Below are positions 52,732-61,369 of a stretch of DNA of 64,000 nt, in pieces. The first letter of the stretch is position 1; each line of letters begins with the position of its first letter. The notes under the pieces are model-generated. The model did not search any database and was not told the origin of the DNA. It worked only from the letters and a program-made list of their open reading frames with translations. The stretch is from Microbacterium ureisolvens (GTDB taxonomy: Bacteria > Actinomycetota > Actinomycetes > Actinomycetales > Microbacteriaceae). A program made the position numbers and the translations under genes. Where the stretch lies: positions 124,001-188,000 of the forward strand of contig NZ_JADIJE010000001.1 of NCBI RefSeq assembly GCF_015278315.1, given 5' to 3'.

Positions 52732-54291
52732 TCAGAACGGCCAGACGAGCGGCACATAGAAGACCGCGACAGCGACGAAGAACACCACGAGCGGCAGGCC
52801 GAGCTTCCAGTAGTCGCCGAACCGGTAGCCCGCCGGCTCCATCACCATGAGGTTCGCGGGCGTCGCGATCGGCGTCAGGAAGGCCGCGGCTCCAGCGACC
52901 GTGAGGGCCATCATGAAGGGCAGCACCGACAGCTCGAGCGACTGGGCGACCGAGATCGCGATGGGCGCGACGATGAGCACCGTGGCCGTGTTGCTGATGA
53001 GCTGCCCCAGCACGACGGTCAGCCCGCACAGGGCGAGCAGCGCGAGGTGCGGCCCGGCCTCGCCGAGCAGCGACAGCATCCAGCCGGCGACGAGGTCGGC
53101 AGTGCCGGTGGTGGTGAACGCCGTCGACAGCGGGATCATGCCGGCGATCAGCACGACGGTGGTCCACGAGATCGAGTGGTACGCCTGGGTCACCGTGACG
53201 GTGCGGGTGAGCACGAGCGCGCACGCGGCGAGCAGGGCCGCCACCGCGGGCGGCACGAGTCCGGTCGCCAGGAGCAGGACCATCACGATCAGGATGCCGA
53301 TCGCCCGCTTGGCGCCGCGCCCCAGCGGCACCGAACGGCGCAGCTGCGCGGGATCGTCGACCACGAGCACCCCCGGATCGCTGACCCGGCGCGTCAGGTC
53401 GTCCCACGCGCCTTGGAGGAGCAGCGCGTCACCGGCCTGCACGACGAACTCGGTGCCCTTGAGCTGGTCGTCGCCGCGACGGGCGGCGAGCACGACGAGA
53501 TCGCCGTCGGGCGTCGTCATGCCGGCGCACACCCGCTTGCCGATGAGGGGCGACCGCGGGGCGACGACCACCTCGGTGACCCCGCTCGTCGGCCCGAGCA
53601 GCATTCCGGTGTCCAGCGTCAGAGAGTACTGCTTGCGCAGGATCCGCGCGTGCCGCACGAGGTCGGTGGGCATGAGCGCCCCCTGGCGTTCGGGCACCAG
53701 CCGCCCGCCCAGGAGCAGGATGGCGATCGTCCCGAGCACGAGGGGCACGCCGACCAGCGCGAACTCGAAGTACCCGAACTCGCGTCCTCCGGCCGCCGCT
53801 GCGAACTCGGACACCAGGATGTTCACGGGTGTTCCGGTCAGCAGGAGCAGCGACCCGGCGGATGCCGCGAACGCGAGCGGCATCAGCAGCTTCGACGACG
53901 CGATGCCGGCGCGCGCCGCGACCACGACCACCAGGGGCAGCAGCGCCGCGACAGCGCCGTTGATGCTTATGAGCGCCGTCAACCCGGCCACGAGCAGGGA
54001 GATCACGGTGACGAGGGCGGTGCGCTTTGTCCCGGCGCGTCCGATGACCATCTGTCCGGCCCACGCCGTCACGCCGGTCGCGTCGAGCGCCTCGCTCATG
54101 ACGAACAGGGCGGCGATGAAGAGCACCGTCGGGTCGCCGAATCCGGCGAGCGCCTCCGGCAGCGTCAGTACGCCCGTGAAGAAGAGCGCCAGGGCGACCC
54201 CGATCGCGACGATGCCGATGGGCACCCGGTTGCTCACGAAAGCGATCACCGCGAGGACGAGGATGACGAGCGTTGCCGTGACCGGTTCCAC
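52732..54291 (-). CDS. SLC13/DASS-type permease with TrkA-C domains
   Basis: 519 residues. Membrane helices at 4-170 and 330-519 flank two TrkA-C-like domains (about 195-320; GVTEVVVAPRSPLIGKRVCA and GTEFVVQAGDALLLQGAWDD). Transport motifs typical of the family are LTGTPVNILVSEF and ISNTATVLIVAPIAIS. This layout matches SLC13/YbiR-like transporters of sulfate or dicarboxylates. GTG 54291 follows TACGCT plus 6 nt (leaderless). Confidence 0.85.
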   Translation of the reverse strand: MEPVTATLVILVLAVIAFVSNRVPIGIVAIGVALALFFTGVLTLPEALAGFGDPTVLFIAALFVMSEALDATGVTAWAGQMVIGRAGTKRTALVTVISLLVAGLTALISINGAVAALLPLVVVVAARAGIASSKLLMPLAFAASAGSLLLLTGTPVNILVSEFAAAAGGREFGYFEFALVGVPLVLGTIAILLLGGRLVPERQGALMPTDLVRHARILRKQYSLTLDTGMLLGPTSGVTEVVVAPRSPLIGKRVCAGMTTPDGDLVVLAARRGDDQLKGTEFVVQAGDALLLQGAWDDLTRRVSDPGVLVVDDPAQLRRSVPLGRGAKRAIGILIVMVLLLATGLVPPAVAALLAACALVLTRTVTVTQAYHSISWTTVVLIAGMIPLSTAFTTTGTADLVAGWMLSLLGEAGPHLALLALCGLTVVLGQLISNTATVLIVAPIAISVAQSLELSVLPFMMALTVAGAAAFLTPIATPANLMVMEPAGYRFGDYWKLGLPLVVFFVAVAVFYVPLVWPF

Positions 54292-54355
54292 GGCCCCAGC
54301 GTAGCCACGGGCTCCCGAGCTGAACCCCGCGGCGACCTGCAGCGCCGTCCCGGAG

Positions 54356-56491
54356 TCAGCCGCGGAGGGTCGCCAGGCCCGCCACGTCGTAGGCGAACTC
54401 GACCGCCTCGAAGATGGCGGCGTCGATCCCGCGCGGCGCGAAGGCGTCGCCGATGACGACCACGCGGGAGGCGACGGATGCTGCGGCCGCGGCATCCGTC
54501 ACCACTCCCGAGAGATCGAGACCGGGCACGCCGACCGAGGCACGCGGCTCGATCGCGACGACGGCGTCGACGCCCTCGATCGTCGCGCCCACTCCGGTCA
54601 ATGCGTCGCGCACGACGATTTCGCCGTGGCCGACCTCGTCGACGCGGTGCGCGACGCTGCGGCGGAACCCCTCGTGCGCGCCCAGACGCTCCAGCAGCAG
54701 GGGCCGGTCGTAGCCGGCGCCGATGTGCGGGAACACGGTCTCGAACGGGGTGATGAGCTGGAGCTCTTCGACCCGATCGAGCAGCGTCAGCACGATGCCC
54801 GTCGCGTACGCGGTGCCGTCGGCGTCGACCACCGCGATGCGCCGGCCGAGCGACGCCGAGCCGGAGACCGCCGCGAACGCGTCGACCGTCCCCGCGGCCG
54901 GGAAGCCGCGGGCGTAAGCTCCCCCGAGCGCCAGCGACGTCGTCGCCGGCGCGACGGCGCCCGTCGCGACGACGATGCCGTCGGCGGCCTCGGCGCGCAG
55001 CGACTCCGCGGTCGCCTCGACGCCCAGGCGCACCTCGACGCCCGACGCCGCGAGGTCGCGCGCGAGGTCTCCGACGAGCAGTGCCACGGTCTCGCGTCCG
55101 GGCACTGCACGTGCCAGGCGCAGCTGGCCGCCGAGCTCTGTCGCGCGCTCGATCAGCGTGACGGCGTGACCGTCCTCCGCGAGCTCGACCGCCGCGCGCA
55201 TGCCGGCGGGGCCGCCTCCGACCACGACCCAGCGCTGGGGCGACGACGCCCGCGGCCGCTCGCCCCGCTCGAGCTCGCGCCCGGCGAGCGGGTTCACGGT
55301 GCACGACATCGCGAGTCCGCGACTGCCGCGGCCGAGGCATCCCTGATTCAGCCGGATGCAGTGACGGATGCCGCGCCCCGCGCCCGCGGCGACCTCGTGC
55401 CCGACCGCCTCGTGCCCGACGGCCTCGTGCCCGACGGCCTCGCTCCCGGGGGCCTCCTGCCCGACCGGCTCGAGGCCGATGAGCTTGCGGCCGAGGTCGG
55501 GATCGGCGATCTGCGCCCGCGTCAGCGCGACCATGTCGGCGATGCCCGATGCGACGACCTCCTCGGCGTCCTCGACGGAGCGGGCCGCGCCGACGCCGAA
55601 GACCGCGACGTCGGGGTTGGCGGCCTTGACCGCGGCGACGTCGTCGCGGAGCCACGCATACGGCATCGGCGACGACGGGAAGACGTAGTGGACGTTGTGG
55701 TAGCCGCCGGCGGCGAGATCCAGGAAGTCGATGCGGGCCTCGCCTCGCAGCCGGGCGATGACCTCCCGCATGCCCGCACCGTCGACACCGCCCTCGTGGA
55801 ACTCGTTGGCGACGATGCGGATGCCGACGGTGAAGTCGTCGCCCACGCGCGCGCGGACCGCACGCAGCACTTCGCGGGGGAACCGCGTGCGCCCCTCGAG
55901 GTCGCCGCCGTACTCGTCGGTGCGCGCGTTGTAGAGCGGCGAGAGGAACTGGTGCAGAAGGTAGCCGTGCGCCATGTGGATCTCGACACCGTCGAATCCC
56001 CCGTCACGCGCGTGCTCGGCCGACAGCGCCCACCCCTCGACGAAGGCGGCGATGTCAGCCCGGTCCATCTCGCGCGTGGCATGTCCGGTCGACGGCGAGA
56101 TGAGCCGGGAGGGTGCGTACACCGATCGCGGACCGTCGGGACCGTCCGGCTGGGCCTGCGCCCCGTGGTGGTTCAGCTGCACGAGGATCTTCGCACCCGC
56201 CTCGTGCACGGCATCCGTCATCCGCTTCGCAGCGGCGACGCCCTCCGGCCGGTACGCGTCCTCGAAGCCGCGGATGGAGCCGGTCGGGTGCACGAAGTGG
56301 TTGCCGGCGACGAACAGGCCGCAGCCGCCGCGCGCGCGACGGACGTAGTACGCCGTCTCGCGCTCGGACTCGACCCGGTCGGAGTACTGCTTCGAATGCG
56401 CCGTCTGCATGATGCGGTTCGGCACCGTCATCGCGCCGATGCGCAGCGGCTGCGCGAGGACGGACGAACGGATGCCGGAGCTCGCGGTCAT
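54356..56491 (-). CDS. NADH:flavin oxidoreductase / 2,4-dienoyl-CoA reductase family protein
   Basis: 711 residues. The FMN barrel is 1-~335 (SAEHARDGGFDGVEIHMAHG, NARTDEYGG). The FAD/NAD(P) half is ~415-711 (VVVGGGPAGMRAAVELAEDG). Between them, residues 378-397 hold the Fe-S motif, but the second of the usual four Cys is Leu381 (CIRLNQGC). Upstream of it, residues 337-366 are six pentapeptide repeats (PVGQE/AVGHE type) from a 15-bp DNA repeat. Members reduce enoyl-CoAs or demethylate N-methyl compounds. ATG 56491 follows TAGGCT plus 6 nt. Confidence 0.85.
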   Translation of the reverse strand: MTASSGIRSSVLAQPLRIGAMTVPNRIMQTAHSKQYSDRVESERETAYYVRRARGGCGLFVAGNHFVHPTGSIRGFEDAYRPEGVAAAKRMTDAVHEAGAKILVQLNHHGAQAQPDGPDGPRSVYAPSRLISPSTGHATREMDRADIAAFVEGWALSAEHARDGGFDGVEIHMAHGYLLHQFLSPLYNARTDEYGGDLEGRTRFPREVLRAVRARVGDDFTVGIRIVANEFHEGGVDGAGMREVIARLRGEARIDFLDLAAGGYHNVHYVFPSSPMPYAWLRDDVAAVKAANPDVAVFGVGAARSVEDAEEVVASGIADMVALTRAQIADPDLGRKLIGLEPVGQEAPGSEAVGHEAVGHEAVGHEVAAGAGRGIRHCIRLNQGCLGRGSRGLAMSCTVNPLAGRELERGERPRASSPQRWVVVGGGPAGMRAAVELAEDGHAVTLIERATELGGQLRLARAVPGRETVALLVGDLARDLAASGVEVRLGVEATAESLRAEAADGIVVATGAVAPATTSLALGGAYARGFPAAGTVDAFAAVSGSASLGRRIAVVDADGTAYATGIVLTLLDRVEELQLITPFETVFPHIGAGYDRPLLLERLGAHEGFRRSVAHRVDEVGHGEIVVRDALTGVGATIEGVDAVVAIEPRASVGVPGLDLSGVVTDAAAAASVASRVVVIGDAFAPRGIDAAIFEAVEFAYDVAGLATLRG
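55394..55483. repeat. 15-bp tandem repeat inside the flavin oxidoreductase
   Basis: Six 15-bp units; three are nearly identical (CTCGTGCCCGACGGC and one variant), the other three are degenerate. Each encodes a pentapeptide, so copy-number change preserves the frame. It lies in the linker before the Fe-S motif. Confidence 0.85.
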
Positions 56492-56557
56492 GCGTCGAGC
56501 CTACGTCGGCCCCCACCCGCCGCCCCCGGTCGACGAGCGAGAGGGACCACCCCGCAC

Positions 56558-56573
56558 CCGGCGCACGCGCCGG
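56558..56573 (-). terminator. hairpin after metB
   Basis: CCGGCGC and GCGCCGG with a 2-nt centre (effective loop GCACGC), 8 bp beyond the metB stop. Confidence 0.4.
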
Positions 56574-56580
56574 CTCCGTC

Positions 56581-57741
56581 TCACAAGCGCGCGAGGGCCT
56601 CGTCGAGGTCGGCGACGAGATCGGCGGCCGACTCGATGCCCACCGACAGGCGCACGACCTCCGGCGGCACGGCGAGCTCGGTGCCGCGCACCGAGGCGTG
56701 CGTCATCTCGTCGGGGTAGTTCATGAGCGACTCGACACCGCCGAGCGACTCGGCCAGCTGGAACAGCCGCGTGGACTCGGCGAAGCGGCGCGCGGTTGCG
56801 GCATCCGCCAGCGCCACCGACACGATGCCCCCGAACCCGCTCATCTGGGTCGCTGCCAGCTCGTGACCGGGGTGCGACCGCAGGCCCGGGTAGTAGACGT
56901 GCGAGACGGCGGCGTGGCCGTCGAGGAACTCGGCGACCGCCTGCGCGTTCTCGCTGTGCCGCTGCATGCGAAGGGCCAGCGTCTTGATGCCCCGCGTGGT
57001 GAGCCATGCGTCCAGCGGGCCCGACACCGCGCCGACGGCGAACTGCAGGAACTTCGCCTCGCCGTACAGCGCCTCGTCGTTCAGCACGAGCGCCCCGCCG
57101 ACGACGTCCGAATGCCCGCCGAGGTATTTCGTGGTCGAGTGCACGACGACGTCGGCGCCGAGCGCGAGCGGCTGCTGGAGAGCGGGCGAGGCGAAGGTGT
57201 TGTCCACGACGACGAGGGCGCCGGCGTCGTGACCGAGGCGGGCGAGCCCCGCGATGTCGGTGATGCGCAGCAGAGGATTGCTGGGGGTCTCCACCCACAC
57301 GATGCGCGCCGGTCGCTCCTCGAGCGCTGCCCGCACCGCGTCGAGATCGCTCATGTCGACGACCCGCACCCCGACGCCCCACGCGCCGAGCACGCGCGCG
57401 ATGAGCCGGTAGGTGCCGCCGTAGACGTCGCTGCCGAGCAGCACCTCGTCGCCCGGCTTCAGCGCCGCGCGCAGCAGGGCGTCCTCGGCGGCGAGACCGG
57501 AGGCGAACGACAGCGCGTGCGCGCCGCCCTCGAGCGCGGCCAGCTGGGTCTCGAGCGCGGTTCGGGTGGGGTTGCCGCTGCGGCCGTACTCGTACCCCTG
57601 CCGCAGCCCGCCGATCCCGTCCTGCGCGTAGGTCGTCGAGAAGTGCACCGGCGGGATGACGGCGCCGGTCGTCGGGTCGAACGCCTGGCCGGCGTGCACC
57701 GCCCTGGTCTCGAAACCGCGGTCGCTCGTGGGCTCGGTCAT
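56581..57741 (-). CDS. metB: cystathionine gamma-synthase (trans-sulfuration PLP enzyme)
   Basis: 386 residues, Cys/Met metabolism PLP family. The PLP Lys is Lys205 in HSTTKYLGGHSD. PPVHFSTTYAQ, YEYGRSGNPTR, SGLAAEDALL and VDNTFASPALQQPL are diagnostic. It forms cystathionine from O-acyl-homoserine and cysteine, or may work as a gamma-lyase; the linked cystathionine beta-synthase-like gene fits reverse trans-sulfuration. AGGAG lies 9 nt before ATG 57741. It is 44 bp downstream of the beta-synthase. Confidence 0.88.
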   Translation of the reverse strand: MTEPTSDRGFETRAVHAGQAFDPTTGAVIPPVHFSTTYAQDGIGGLRQGYEYGRSGNPTRTALETQLAALEGGAHALSFASGLAAEDALLRAALKPGDEVLLGSDVYGGTYRLIARVLGAWGVGVRVVDMSDLDAVRAALEERPARIVWVETPSNPLLRITDIAGLARLGHDAGALVVVDNTFASPALQQPLALGADVVVHSTTKYLGGHSDVVGGALVLNDEALYGEAKFLQFAVGAVSGPLDAWLTTRGIKTLALRMQRHSENAQAVAEFLDGHAAVSHVYYPGLRSHPGHELAATQMSGFGGIVSVALADAATARRFAESTRLFQLAESLGGVESLMNYPDEMTHASVRGTELAVPPEVVRLSVGIESAADLVADLDEALARL

Positions 57742-57785
57742 TCCTGTGCTCCTTCGTGGGTGATTCCGGATGCCGTGTCGCCCGC

Positions 57786-58799
57786 CTATGCGCCGGGTTC
57801 GGCCGAGCCGCGCCCGGCGTCGGAGCCCGAAGCGGGAGGCGCGGCGACATCGAACCCGTGCGCGCGCATCCACTCGTCATCGTAGAACCGGTGGAGATAG
57901 CCGCGGCCGTGGTCGGGGAGCAGCACCACGACGACGGCGTCGGCGGGCAGATCGCGCGCGGTGCGGAGCGCGGCGACCACGGCCATGCCGCTCGAGCCGC
58001 CCACCAGGAGGCCTTCTTCGCGGGCGAGCCGGCGCGTCATCGCGAACGACTCGGCGTCGGGGATGCGGTGGATCTCGTCGGGCACGGTCGGGTCGTAGCT
58101 GTCGGGCCAGAAGTCCTCTCCGACGCCCTCGACGAGATAGCCGTGGATCGGGCCGCCGGAGTAGATCGAGCCCTCGGGGTCGGCGCCGACCACGCGCACC
58201 GCGCCGCCCGACACTTCGTGCAGATACCGGCCGGTGCCCGTGATGGTCCCGCCGGTGCCGATGCCGGCGACGAAGTGGGTCACCCGACCCTCGGTGTCGC
58301 GCCAGATCTCTGGACCGGTCGTCTCGTAGTGGCTCAGCGGCCCGTTCGGGTTCGCGAACTGATTGGGCTTGAACGCGCCGGGGATCTCGCGCACGAGCCG
58401 GTCCGACACGCTGTAGTAGGAGCGTGGGTCCTCCGGCGGCACGCTGGTGTCGGTGACGACGACCTCCGCGCCGTAAGCCCGCAGCACGTCGACCTTCGGG
58501 CCGTCGAACTTGTCGGGCACCACGAAGACCATGCGGTAGCCGCGCTGCACCGCGACCAGCGCGAGCCCGACGCCGGTGTTGCCGCTCGTGGGTTCGACGA
58601 TCGTGCCGCCGGGCAGAAGCAGCCCGTCGCGCTCGGCCTGGTCGATGATGCGCCGGGCGATGCGGTCCTTCGCGGAACCGCCGGGGTTGAAGTACTCGAC
58701 CTTCGCGAGCACCGTTGCGGCGATGCCGTCGGTGACGCGGGTCAGCTGGACGAGGGGGGTGTCGCCGACGAGGTCGGCCACGCTCTGGGCGTAACGCAC
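57786..58799 (-). CDS. cystathionine beta-synthase / cysteine synthase-like PLP enzyme
   Basis: 337 residues, fold-type II. The PLP Lys is Lys44 in NPGGSAKDRIA; the phosphate and substrate loops are TSGNTG (~70-75) and GIGTGGTITGTG. There is no C-terminal CBS-domain pair, so it is the short form, closer to Mycobacterium Rv1077-type without the Bateman region. It condenses serine (or O-acetylserine) with homocysteine (or sulfide). GTG 58799 has AGGA 7 nt upstream. Operon with metB. Confidence 0.87.
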   Translation of the reverse strand: MRYAQSVADLVGDTPLVQLTRVTDGIAATVLAKVEYFNPGGSAKDRIARRIIDQAERDGLLLPGGTIVEPTSGNTGVGLALVAVQRGYRMVFVVPDKFDGPKVDVLRAYGAEVVVTDTSVPPEDPRSYYSVSDRLVREIPGAFKPNQFANPNGPLSHYETTGPEIWRDTEGRVTHFVAGIGTGGTITGTGRYLHEVSGGAVRVVGADPEGSIYSGGPIHGYLVEGVGEDFWPDSYDPTVPDEIHRIPDAESFAMTRRLAREEGLLVGGSSGMAVVAALRTARDLPADAVVVVLLPDHGRGYLHRFYDDEWMRAHGFDVAAPPASGSDAGRGSAEPGA

Positions 58800-58862
58800 G
58801 TTGTGTCCTGGTGTGTCGCCGCGCGGGTGCGCGGGAGGTTGTCGGGGTCGCTGAGGTCTGCG

Positions 58863-58878
58863 TGAAGCGAGCGCTTCA
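58863..58878. promoter_or_regulatory. operator-like palindrome upstream of the beta-synthase
   Basis: TGAAGCG-AG-CGCTTCA has perfect 7-bp arms, 64 bp upstream of the beta-synthase start. It is flanked by TTGTCG and CGACAA half-sites that can pair around it. The rest of 58800-59039 shows no gene. Confidence 0.45.
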
Positions 58879-59039
58879 ACAGCAGGGGCGACAACACCGA
58901 CAGGTCAACACGGGCGCCAGTCTAGACGCAGGGACGCGATGGCGTCGAGAGACGGATGCCGCGGCCCGCCCGATTCGCGGCCGGGGCGATCGTGCGCGGA
59001 ATGCGGCGGCGGTCCGGCTGCCGGCGAGCGGCGGGCGGG

Positions 59040-59657
59040 TCACCAGGTCGCGACGTACTCCGATCTGCGCACCAGCGCCGCCTGCTCGATGAGCGGCTGC
59101 GAGCGGTCGACGGCCTGCACCACGCGCCGCGCGACCTCGGGTGAGGACAGGCGGTAGTCGGTGAAGTCGCCGTTGGAGGCATAGACACCGATGGGCAGCG
59201 TCAGCGACTGGAAGAAGCCGAACAGCGGCCGCAGCTGATGCTCGATGATGAGCGCGTGCCGCTCGCCGCCGCCCGTCGCGGCCAGCAGGACGGGCGTGCC
59301 GACGAGGTCGTACTGTCCGACGAAGTCGAACAGGTGCTTGAACAGTCCCGTGAACGACGCCCGGTAGACGGGGCTCGCTGCGACCAGCAGGTCGGCCGAT
59401 TCGATCGCTCGCAGCGCGGTCTCGACCTCGGACGCGACGTCCTCCCTGGTCAGCGCGCCGGCGAAGCCGGGCCCCAGGGCCGCCACCTCGATGAGCTCCG
59501 TCTCGACGGGGAGGCGCTCGGCGACGGCGCCCAGGATCGCGCGCACGAGCGCCGTCGTGCGGCTGGGCTCGTGCAGCGAGCCGGACACACCGACCACGCG
59601 CAGAGGTCGGTCGCCGATCGCGCGACGGGCATTCTGCTCACGGAGCACCTCGGTCAT
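59040..59657 (-). CDS. NADPH-dependent FMN reductase (MsuE/SsuE-like)
   Basis: 205 residues, flavodoxin-like: VVGVSGSLHEPSRTTALV (FMN phosphate loop), ASPVYRASFTGLFKHLFDFV, and LLAATGGGERHALIIEHQLRPLF. Such reductases supply FMNH2 to two-component sulfonate monooxygenases; no monooxygenase is in view. ATG 59657 overlaps the rhodanese stop (ATGA), so the two are co-transcribed in sulfur metabolism. Confidence 0.85.
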   Translation of the reverse strand: MTEVLREQNARRAIGDRPLRVVGVSGSLHEPSRTTALVRAILGAVAERLPVETELIEVAALGPGFAGALTREDVASEVETALRAIESADLLVAASPVYRASFTGLFKHLFDFVGQYDLVGTPVLLAATGGGERHALIIEHQLRPLFGFFQSLTLPIGVYASNGDFTDYRLSSPEVARRVVQAVDRSQPLIEQAALVRRSEYVATW

Positions 59658-60514
59658 ACCGGCACCACGTCCAACGAGGGCGCGGGTCCGACGGCCGCCA
59701 GGCGACCGCGAGAGCGTGACCACTGGCTCCAGGACCCCGGGTAGACCACCACATCGATGCCCGCGAGTGCGCCGGCGAGCGCGGTGTGGGTGGCGGCGAT
59801 GCCGGAGCCGCAATAGGCGGCGACCGCGACGCCGTCCTGCACCCCCGCGGCCGCGAACGCGGCGCGGATCTCTTCGGGGGAGCGGAACCTGCCTGCGGTC
59901 AGGTGGACGGTGGTCGGCAGGTTCACCGCGCCCGGGATGTGCCCGCCGACGGGGTCGAGCGGCTCCGCGTCGCCCCGATACCGCTCGGGCGCCCGCACGT
60001 CGAGCAGGAGGCCGTGGTCGGGCCACTCCTCGACGCCGTCGATGTCGGCCACGCCCTCGGTGATCTCGTCCAGCACGATGTCGCCCGGCGGGCGCGGCAG
60101 CACGTCGCCCGTCTCGAGCGGGAGCCGTTGGGCCAGCCACCCGCGCAGTCCGCCGTCGAGCACTCGCACATCGGTCAGCCCCGAGCGGGTGAGCACCCAC
60201 CAGGCGCGCGCGGCGGCCACCGAATGCACGTCGTCGTACGCGACCACCGTGTCGCCGGCGCGGATGCCCCACCGCCTGGCCGCGGCCTGCAGCTGTTCAC
60301 GCGGCGGCAGCGGGTGGCGCCCCTCACGAGGGTCGTCCCGGCGCGCCAGCTCCTGATCCAGGTCGACGTACACGGCGCCCGGGAGGTGGCCGTCGAGGTA
60401 CTCCGGGCGCCCCTCGGGCTGGTCGAGCCGCCAGCGGACGTCGAGCAGCCGCGGCGGGGTTCCGCCGCGGATCAGGTCGGCGAGCTCGGTCGGCGAGATG
60501 AGTGGGGAAGACAT
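59654..60514 (-). CDS. tandem-domain rhodanese (sulfurtransferase)
   Basis: 286 residues, two rhodanese domains. The N-terminal domain (about 5-130) has Asp94 where the catalytic Cys would be and is inactive; the C-terminal domain (about 145-275) has Cys235 in AYCGSGI, with the six-residue loop of a thiosulfate/mercaptopyruvate sulfurtransferase. LLDVRAPERYRGDAEPLDPVGGHIPGAVN is the family hallmark. It precedes the FMN reductase with a 4-bp overlap. ATG 60514 has only a distant GGAG. Confidence 0.9.
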   Translation of the reverse strand: MSSPLISPTELADLIRGGTPPRLLDVRWRLDQPEGRPEYLDGHLPGAVYVDLDQELARRDDPREGRHPLPPREQLQAAARRWGIRAGDTVVAYDDVHSVAAARAWWVLTRSGLTDVRVLDGGLRGWLAQRLPLETGDVLPRPPGDIVLDEITEGVADIDGVEEWPDHGLLLDVRAPERYRGDAEPLDPVGGHIPGAVNLPTTVHLTAGRFRSPEEIRAAFAAAGVQDGVAVAAYCGSGIAATHTALAGALAGIDVVVYPGSWSQWSRSRGRLAAVGPAPSLDVVPV

Positions 60515-60718
60515 GTGGTCATGCTCGCTCCCCCGCGGACCCGCGGGAATGTCGTGACGACACACGTCGCGACACGGCGACACGGGGCGTCACACGGGGT
60601 CACGTGCGATCGCGCACGCTCGAACCCCACGATGCGCACACGGTGTGTCTCATCGGGAATCCGGGCCGCATCCCGCGTCCGGCCGTACGATGCGGCCAAC
60701 CGACCGATGGAGGAACGG

Positions 60719-61324
60719 ATGCCGCACCCCCGTGTGACCCGCGAGCCCCGGACTCCTGCGCGGCACCGCGGCGGACGCGGGCTCGCCGGGATCGCCGTCG
60801 TCGCGGCTCTCGTCCTGCTGAGCGGATGCGGCATCATCCCCCTTCCCACGCCCACGAATCTGCCGACGAACCTGCCGACGGGACTCCCGACGAGCGTGCC
60901 CACTCGGACGGTCTCGCCGGAGCCGACGCCCGAGCCGACAGGCTCGCCCGAACCGACCCGGACGCCGATCGTCCCCACCCGCTCCCCCGCCCCGACGGCG
61001 GAGCCCACGGCGGAGCCGACCGCGGCGCCCGAGCCGGAGCCGACGCCCGAACCGACGACACCGGTACCGGCGCCGACCGCGGTGCCGGAGCCGACCCCGA
61101 CTGCCACCCCGACGCCGACCCCGACCACCACCGCGACGCCGACCCCGACCCCCACGGCGACGACGCCCCACACCCCGTCGCCCACCGCGGGGGCGGGCGA
61201 CACGGCAGCCTCGCCACTGACCTGGGTGCCCTGGGTGATCCTGCTCGGACTGCTGGTCGTCGCCGCCGTGATCTACCTCATCGTGCGCCGGCCGCGTCCC
61301 AAGACCCCGCCGACCGGAGGCTGA
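60719..61324 (+). CDS. Pro/Thr-rich lipoprotein with a C-terminal membrane anchor
   Basis: 201 residues. The lipobox LVLLSGC gives Cys37 after a long basic N-region. Residues ~40-160 are a low-complexity Pro/Thr/Glu stalk with PTPT, NLPT and EPTP repeats. Residues ~168-188 form a transmembrane helix, then a basic tail (RRPRPKTPPTGG). Lipid anchor plus TM helix would hold both ends in the membrane. There is no recognisable domain. The start at 60719 has GGAGGA 4 nt upstream; ATG 60707 is the alternative. Codon use is repetitive but GC-typical. Confidence 0.75.
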   Translation: MPHPRVTREPRTPARHRGGRGLAGIAVVAALVLLSGCGIIPLPTPTNLPTNLPTGLPTSVPTRTVSPEPTPEPTGSPEPTRTPIVPTRSPAPTAEPTAEPTAAPEPEPTPEPTTPVPAPTAVPEPTPTATPTPTPTTTATPTPTPTATTPHTPSPTAGAGDTAASPLTWVPWVILLGLLVVAAVIYLIVRRPRPKTPPTGG

Positions 61325-61369
61325 GGTTCGACGACCGAGGATCCATGCCGACCCGCTCGCCGGGGCCTG

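Noticed and set aside
56501..58900. SAM or cobalamin riboswitch upstream of the metB/beta-synthase pair
   Set aside because: I looked for conserved riboswitch cores and found only GC-rich hairpins and a short palindrome.
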